Assembly: GCA_945866285.1 (NCBI GenBank)
Contig: CAMBHC010000078.1
Location: forward strand, 1-9,346
Direction of reading: 5' to 3'
Source of the DNA: Candidatus Sulfopaludibacter sp. SbA3
GTDB lineage: Bacteria; Acidobacteriota; Vicinamibacteria; Vicinamibacterales; UBA2999
DNA: 9,346 nt
Below the pieces are notes generated by a model. The model saw only the letters and a program-made list of their open reading frames with translations, had not been told where the DNA came from and ran no database searches. Below, piece after piece: positions 5,838-9,346 of the stretch. Within the stretch, counting starts at the first letter, position 1; the number at the start of each line of letters is the position of its first letter. Made by a program: the position numbers and the translations under genes.

Positions 5838-7292
5838 ATGTCGCATCATTCACGTCCGCCCGTCACCCGTCGCGAAGCGCTCTGCCGCATTGGCAACGGC
5901 TTCGGCATGCTGGCGTTCGCCAGCATGATTGGCAAGTCGATGGCTGCCGCCGGTCTCGACCAAGGCAAGCCAGCGGCGACGTTGGCCAAGGGCCTGCACC
6001 ACCCGGCGCGCGCCAAGCACGTGATCTTCCTGTTCATGAATGGCGGCCTGTCGCAGGTGGACAGCTTCGACCCCAAGCCGATGCTCGACAAGTTCCACGG
6101 GCAGCCGCTGCCCGGCGGCACGGTCGCCACCGAACGCAAGACCGGCTCGCTGATGCGGTCGCCGTTCACGTTCAAGAAGTACGGGCAGAGCGGGCTCGAT
6201 GTCAGCGAGCTGTTCCCGCACGTCGGCGGCTGCGCCGACGACATCTGCATGATCCGCTCGATGCACACCGACATTCCCAACCACGAACCGTCGATGTTGA
6301 TGATGAACACCGGCCACATCCAGGTCGGGCGTCCGTCGATCGGCTCGTGGCTGACGTATGGCCTGGGCACCGAGAACAAGAACCTGCCCGGCTACGTGGT
6401 GCTGTGCCCAGACGTGCCCACCACGGTCGGTCCGCCGCTGTGGAACGGCGCGTTCCTGCCGGCCGTGCACCAGGGCACGTTCATCCCGAGCAAGGTGGAA
6501 CGGCCTGACCAGATTGTCGGCAAGGACTTCGACCCGAAGAAGCTGGTGTCGTTCATCCACAACAAGTCGTTCACGCTGACCGAGCAGCGCCGCGAGCTCG
6601 ACCTGCTGGCCTCGCTTGACGCGATGCAGCGCGGCAACGAGCCCGCCGATCCGCAACTGGAAGGCGCGATCAGCTCCATGGAAACCGCCTACCGGATGCA
6701 GACCGAGGCGCCGGAGGTGTTCGACATCCGCAAGGAAAGCCAGGCCACGCTGGAGTTGTACGGCCCGGGCAGCACCGCGCGGGGCTGCCTGATGGCGGTG
6801 CGGCTGGTGGAGCGCGGCGTGCGCATGGTGCAGGTCTACTACGCCAAGGGCGACCCGTGGGATGCCCACGGCGACATCCAGCAGCACCGCAAGAACGCGA
6901 AGGATTCAGACCAGCCGTTTGCCGCGGTGATCAAGGACCTGAAGTCGCGCGGGCTGCTGAAGGACACGCTGGTGGTGTGCGGATCGGAATTTGGCCGCAC
7001 ACCGGTGGTGGAAGTCGGCGGCATGGCCGGCGCGCAGAGCGGCCGCGATCACAACCCGTTCGGGTTCAGCATGTGGTTGGCCGGCGGCGGCGTGAAGGGC
7101 GGGCTCACCTACGGCGCCACGGACGACTTCGGGTTCAAGGCGATCGAGAAGCCGGTGCACGTGCACGACCTGCACGCCACCATCCTCTACTTGATGGGCA
7201 TCGATCACACGAAGCTGACCTATCCCTACAGCGGCCGCGATTTCCGGTTGACCGACGTGTCGGGCAACGTGCTGCACGACATCATCGCATGA
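5838..7292 (+). CDS. DUF1501 domain-containing protein, Tat-like signal
   Basis: The product has 484 residues and matches the DUF1501 family, which belongs to the alkaline phosphatase/sulfatase superfamily fold. TRREALCRIGNGFGMLAF (10-27) is a twin-arginine-type signal (R11, R12), with a hydrophobic core ending near MAAAG (35-39). Family landmarks follow in order: HVIFLFMNGGLSQVDSFDPK (61-80), TDIPNHEPSMLMMNTGH (144-160), GRPSIGSWLTYGLG (164-177), DAHGDIQQH (342-350), CGSEFGRTP (381-389), GRDHNPFGFSMWLAGGGVKG (402-421) and HVHDLHATILYLMGIDH (441-457), closing with YSGRDFRLTDVSG. The conserved Asp, His and Glu residues suggest a metal site, but no activity is proven for the family. It is almost certainly co-transcribed with the PSCyt/PSD1 gene 14 bp upstream. 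The only Shine-Dalgarno-like match, GAGG at 5822-5825, is 12 nt from the ATG and weak. Export as a folded partner of the haem protein is an inference. Confidence 0.93.
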   Translation: MSHHSRPPVTRREALCRIGNGFGMLAFASMIGKSMAAAGLDQGKPAATLAKGLHHPARAKHVIFLFMNGGLSQVDSFDPKPMLDKFHGQPLPGGTVATERKTGSLMRSPFTFKKYGQSGLDVSELFPHVGGCADDICMIRSMHTDIPNHEPSMLMMNTGHIQVGRPSIGSWLTYGLGTENKNLPGYVVLCPDVPTTVGPPLWNGAFLPAVHQGTFIPSKVERPDQIVGKDFDPKKLVSFIHNKSFTLTEQRRELDLLASLDAMQRGNEPADPQLEGAISSMETAYRMQTEAPEVFDIRKESQATLELYGPGSTARGCLMAVRLVERGVRMVQVYYAKGDPWDAHGDIQQHRKNAKDSDQPFAAVIKDLKSRGLLKDTLVVCGSEFGRTPVVEVGGMAGAQSGRDHNPFGFSMWLAGGGVKGGLTYGATDDFGFKAIEKPVHVHDLHATILYLMGIDHTKLTYPYSGRDFRLTDVSGNVLHDIIA

Positions 7293-7300
7293 TTTTGGAT

Positions 7301-7330
7301 GTAGGGGCGGGCCTAAAGGCCCGCCCCTAC
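7301..7330. repeat. Perfect 13-bp palindrome with TAAA loop at convergent junction (REP-like)
   Basis: The arms GTAGGGGCGGGCC (7301-7313) and GGCCCGCCCCTAC (7318-7330) pair perfectly over 13 bp around a TAAA loop. The element lies between the DUF1501 stop (7292) and the FG-GAP gene. Its right arm contains the TAG stop of that minus-strand gene (7327-7329). There is no T-run after the stem on either strand, so it is not a textbook terminator. Its loop and inner GGCC-type arms match the palindrome at 1744-1761. Short palindromes of this general form are common as dispersed intergenic repeats in GC-rich genomes. Confidence 0.75.
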
Positions 7331-8856
7331 GGATGCCGCGTTGAACACGCGGTATTGCCCGCCGCGTCGGCGGCGCAGACGCGATAGCTGGCAGCGCGGT
7401 CGACATTTGCCGGCCACTCGGCGCGCCACAGGTTCTCGCCGTACCACCGCATGGGCGCTTCGCGCTTGCCGGCGGCACTCGCCCACTCTACCGTCACGCT
7501 CTTCCACTCGGTCGCCAGGCTCGGGCTCTTGCGGTCGTGCACGCGCGCATGCACGACCCTGCGCGTGCCAATCTCCCTCGCCCCCACCATGGTGATGGAC
7601 GGCGCCGCGGTGTCGGGCGCGAGGCCGCGGCCCAGGAACACGCGCTCATCAACCGCCTTCGGGTGTTCTCCTTGCCCTTGCACCACGTCCATGCGCGCGT
7701 CGCCGTCGAGATCCGCGAGCGCAATGCCAAGGGTGCCTGGCGTGGGCTCGCCATCGAACACGTCAAGTCTCACCGACAGCTGTCCCCTGCCGTCGTTAAT
7801 CAGCAGGCGATCGGGCCCGCTGAGCGATCCCACCACGAAGTCGGCGTCGCCGTCGGAGTCGTAGTCGAGGAACGCCACCATGTTGTCGTCCTCGCCCCCA
7901 ATGGCGACGGGCGGCCACCAGGCTTCGGTGACGTCGCGCAAGCGGCCCTTGCCGTCGTTACGAAACACGTGCTCGCGGCGATCGGAACTGTTGCCGCCCA
8001 CGATCTCGCCATCGTTCATCGTCACCACGTCGAGCCACCCGTCGCCATCAAGGTCCATCGGCTCGAACTCGTAATTGTTGGTGTACTGCGGTAGGCCGCG
8101 CGGGTCATCCGTGAACGTGCCGGCACCGTCGTTACGGAACAAGTGACTGCCCGGACAGCGCTTGCACGAGACCAGCAGATCAAGGTCGGCGTCGTTATCC
8201 AGGTCGGCCAGTTCCAAATCCCACGAAAAGCGGATCCGGAGGTCGGGCATTCGGGTGGCGGTCGCATCAGTGAACCGGCCCGCACCATCGTTCAGCCACA
8301 GGCGGGTCCGTCCGCCGTCGTTGGTCATGTTGTTACCAGGGCCCCAGTCGGCCAACACCAGGTCGAGGTCGCCATCACCGTCCACGTCGCCAGGCTCAAG
8401 GTCGCCGACACTGAGCAGCTGCGCGGGTAAGTGCGTCCGCGTGACTTCCGCGAAACGGCCCTGCCCGGAGCCCAGGAACAGCCGGCTCTGGGTCTGGTAG
8501 GTCGTGCCGACGATGATGTCGACGAAGCCGTCGGCGTTGAGGTCGCGCGCCTTGATGACGCGCGCGAGATCCGGTGTGTCGCCGAGCACCTGCGTCGTGA
8601 CCTCCTGGAACTTCAGGCCCGGACCGCCGGTGTTGAAAAAGACCTGGTTCGGCTCGGGCGTGCCCGGCGTGGAGTAGTCGCCGCCGTTGGCGAACAGCAG
8701 ATCGGGGCGGCCGTCGCCATTGAGATCGGCGATCTCCACCTTGTTGGTCCAATACTTCGTCTGACCAAGGGCGGTGGCAGTGACATCAACCCAGAGCGGG
8801 CGCGTCGGCGTTTGCGCGAGCACGCCGGCCGCCATCACCAGCAGGACCAGCCGCAT
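7327..8856 (-). CDS. Exported FG-GAP/VCBS seven-repeat propeller with C-terminal Ig-like domain
   Basis: The product has 509 residues. The ATG at 8856 is chosen because a Sec signal follows directly (MRLVLLVMAAGVLAQ) and GGAAG lies 9 nt upstream. Longer in-frame extensions run through the HAD gene in another frame and read as Arg-rich nonsense. Seven calcium-binding motifs of the DxDGDGxxD type start at residues 44, 105, 157, 218, 268, 331 and 382, often followed by an R-[LV]-F-x-N-D-G-x-G-x-F strand. This is the FG-GAP/VCBS (integrin alpha-like) propeller. Residues about 416-509 form an Ig-like beta-sandwich ending YRVCAADAAGNTAC, with C494 and C504 a likely disulfide pair. C231/C234 form a CxxC in blade four. 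The protein probably binds ligands or surfaces outside the cell. Its start overlaps the stop of the HAD phosphatase by one base, so the two are likely translationally coupled. Confidence 0.9.
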   Translation of the reverse strand: MRLVLLVMAAGVLAQTPTRPLWVDVTATALGQTKYWTNKVEIADLNGDGRPDLLFANGGDYSTPGTPEPNQVFFNTGGPGLKFQEVTTQVLGDTPDLARVIKARDLNADGFVDIIVGTTYQTQSRLFLGSGQGRFAEVTRTHLPAQLLSVGDLEPGDVDGDGDLDLVLADWGPGNNMTNDGGRTRLWLNDGAGRFTDATATRMPDLRIRFSWDLELADLDNDADLDLLVSCKRCPGSHLFRNDGAGTFTDDPRGLPQYTNNYEFEPMDLDGDGWLDVVTMNDGEIVGGNSSDRREHVFRNDGKGRLRDVTEAWWPPVAIGGEDDNMVAFLDYDSDGDADFVVGSLSGPDRLLINDGRGQLSVRLDVFDGEPTPGTLGIALADLDGDARMDVVQGQGEHPKAVDERVFLGRGLAPDTAAPSITMVGAREIGTRRVVHARVHDRKSPSLATEWKSVTVEWASAAGKREAPMRWYGENLWRAEWPANVDRAASYRVCAADAAGNTACSTRHP

Positions 8857-9346
8857 CACTGCCAGCTTCCGTACATCGGGTTCGGCACCAGGAAGTAGCG
8901 CACGCCGAACTCGGTGAAGCCGGGAGCGCCCTGCTCCTTGGTCTTCTGCGACAGGCGTGGAAAATCCAGGATGTTGTCGCCGACGACGGCGACGATTTCC
9001 ATCTTGGAGTTGCCGGCGGGCGTCTGTCCCGCGGCTACAGCAGTGAAGCGCGGATTCTTGTCGGAGGGCGTGCCGGTCACGCGGCACAGCATCGCGTCGT
9101 GCGGGAGCTTGAAATTCTCGAACACCGCCCGCGTGTCGTCGCACTCGGTGTCGAGGCGGTTGGTCACGATGGCGACCTTGCCGCCGAGCGCGCGGACGCG
9201 AGAGAGAAAGCCGGCGGCGCCGGGAACCGGGGTGGCCTCGCGGCGCTTGACCCACAGGCTCCAGCTCTCCGGCGTGAAGGCCTGGCCGATCTTCGCTCGT
9301 TCAAGCTGGTACAGCGAGTTGTCCAACACCGTCTCGTCCGCATCGA
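8856..9346 (-). CDS. HAD-superfamily acid phosphatase, e(P4) 5'-nucleotidase type, N-terminus cut by window edge
   Basis: The frame is open to the right edge, so the start lies outside. The first in-window residues read DADETVLDNSLYQ, the HAD motif I of class B/e(P4)-type acid phosphatases. The nucleophile Asp is encoded at 9342-9344 and the acid/base Asp at 9336-9338. WVKRREATPVPGA follows. Motif II is VAIVTNR (Thr at 9162-9164), motif III probably the Lys of SDKNPRF (9057-9059), and motif IV GDNILDF (8961-8981). The C-terminus, FLVPNPMYGSWQ, matches the usual end of the e(P4) family. Members are outer-membrane or periplasmic phosphatases that remove phosphate from nucleotides such as NMN. 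The signal or lipobox expected at the N-terminus is outside the window. The GTG at 9329 is the valine of DETVLDN, not a start. The stop TGA shares its A with the ATG of the FG-GAP gene. Confidence 0.92.
   Translation of the reverse strand, partial: DADETVLDNSLYQLERAKIGQAFTPESWSLWVKRREATPVPGAAGFLSRVRALGGKVAIVTNRLDTECDDTRAVFENFKLPHDAMLCRVTGTPSDKNPRFTAVAAGQTPAGNSKMEIVAVVGDNILDFPRLSQKTKEQGAPGFTEFGVRYFLVPNPMYGSWQ
8866..8870 (-). promoter_or_regulatory. Ribosome-binding site (GGAAG) for the FG-GAP gene
   Basis: On the minus strand GGAAG lies 9 nt before the ATG at 8856, inside the last codons of the HAD phosphatase gene. It supports the short start over the long upstream in-frame extension. Together with the TGATG stop/start overlap it points to translational coupling. 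Confidence 0.5.

Noticed and set aside
5850..6887. 345-codon antisense open frame across the DUF1501 gene
   Set aside because: Same cause as above: His/Arg/Ala-rich composition, no family motif, and the sense frame is clearly DUF1501.
8857..9255. Upstream extension of the FG-GAP gene to an ATG at 9255
   Set aside because: The added 133 residues are an Arg-rich frame-shifted reading of the HAD phosphatase gene, and a good signal peptide with a ribosome-binding site starts at 8856.
9327..9329. GTG at 9329 as the start of the HAD phosphatase
   Set aside because: The codons before it, still in the window, read DADET in the same frame, which is the catalytic motif I. The GTG is the following valine, and the gene continues beyond the edge.

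Overview
The window is a fully packed, high-GC stretch of bacterial DNA with seven protein genes and almost no intergenic space. The organism is probably an Acidobacteriota-type soil or sediment bacterium (Vicinamibacteria-like). That is an inference from the strong GC bias at third codon positions together with a PSCyt1/PSCyt2/PSD1 protein, a DUF1501 protein, a PQQ dehydrogenase and FG-GAP propellers. Planctomycetes or Verrucomicrobia carry similar gene pairs and cannot be excluded. No mobile elements, tRNA, rRNA, CRISPR array or phage genes were seen.

Layout. Positions 1-762 (minus) hold the N-terminal 254 residues of an exported PQQ-dependent dehydrogenase that runs off the left edge. Only 40 bp away, 803-1738 (plus) is a PLP-dependent cysteine synthase-family enzyme. 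It converges on 1776-2762 (minus), an exported seven-repeat Vgb/YVTN-like beta-propeller. Just 25 bp from that start, a plus-strand pair begins: 2788-5823, a 1011-residue exported PSCyt1-PSCyt2-PSD1 protein with two CxxCH haem motifs, and 5838-7292, a DUF1501 protein with a Tat-like signal. This pair converges on a minus-strand operon that enters from the right edge: a HAD acid phosphatase of the e(P4) type (8856 to beyond 9346), whose stop codon overlaps by one base the start of a seven-repeat FG-GAP/VCBS propeller (7327-8856).

How the genes fit together. Six of the seven products belong to families that work outside the cytoplasm, and five of these carry a visible export signal. Three are beta-propellers of different kinds, and two are likely redox proteins (PQQ and c-type haem). 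The PSD1/DUF1501 pair is a widespread, biochemically poorly characterised partnership, usually linked to extracellular polymer use. The cysteine synthase is the only clearly cytoplasmic enzyme.

Non-coding signals. Both convergent junctions contain a perfect palindrome with a TAAA loop and a GC-rich stem, so they look like members of one dispersed repeat family. One holds the stop codon of the FG-GAP gene in its arm. Both minus-strand divergent starts have a -10-like hexamer (TATCAT, TATGAT) exactly 8 nt before the ATG, which suggests leaderless transcription. I found no clearly novel multi-gene system. The most interesting items are these compact signals and the poorly understood PSD1/DUF1501 unit.
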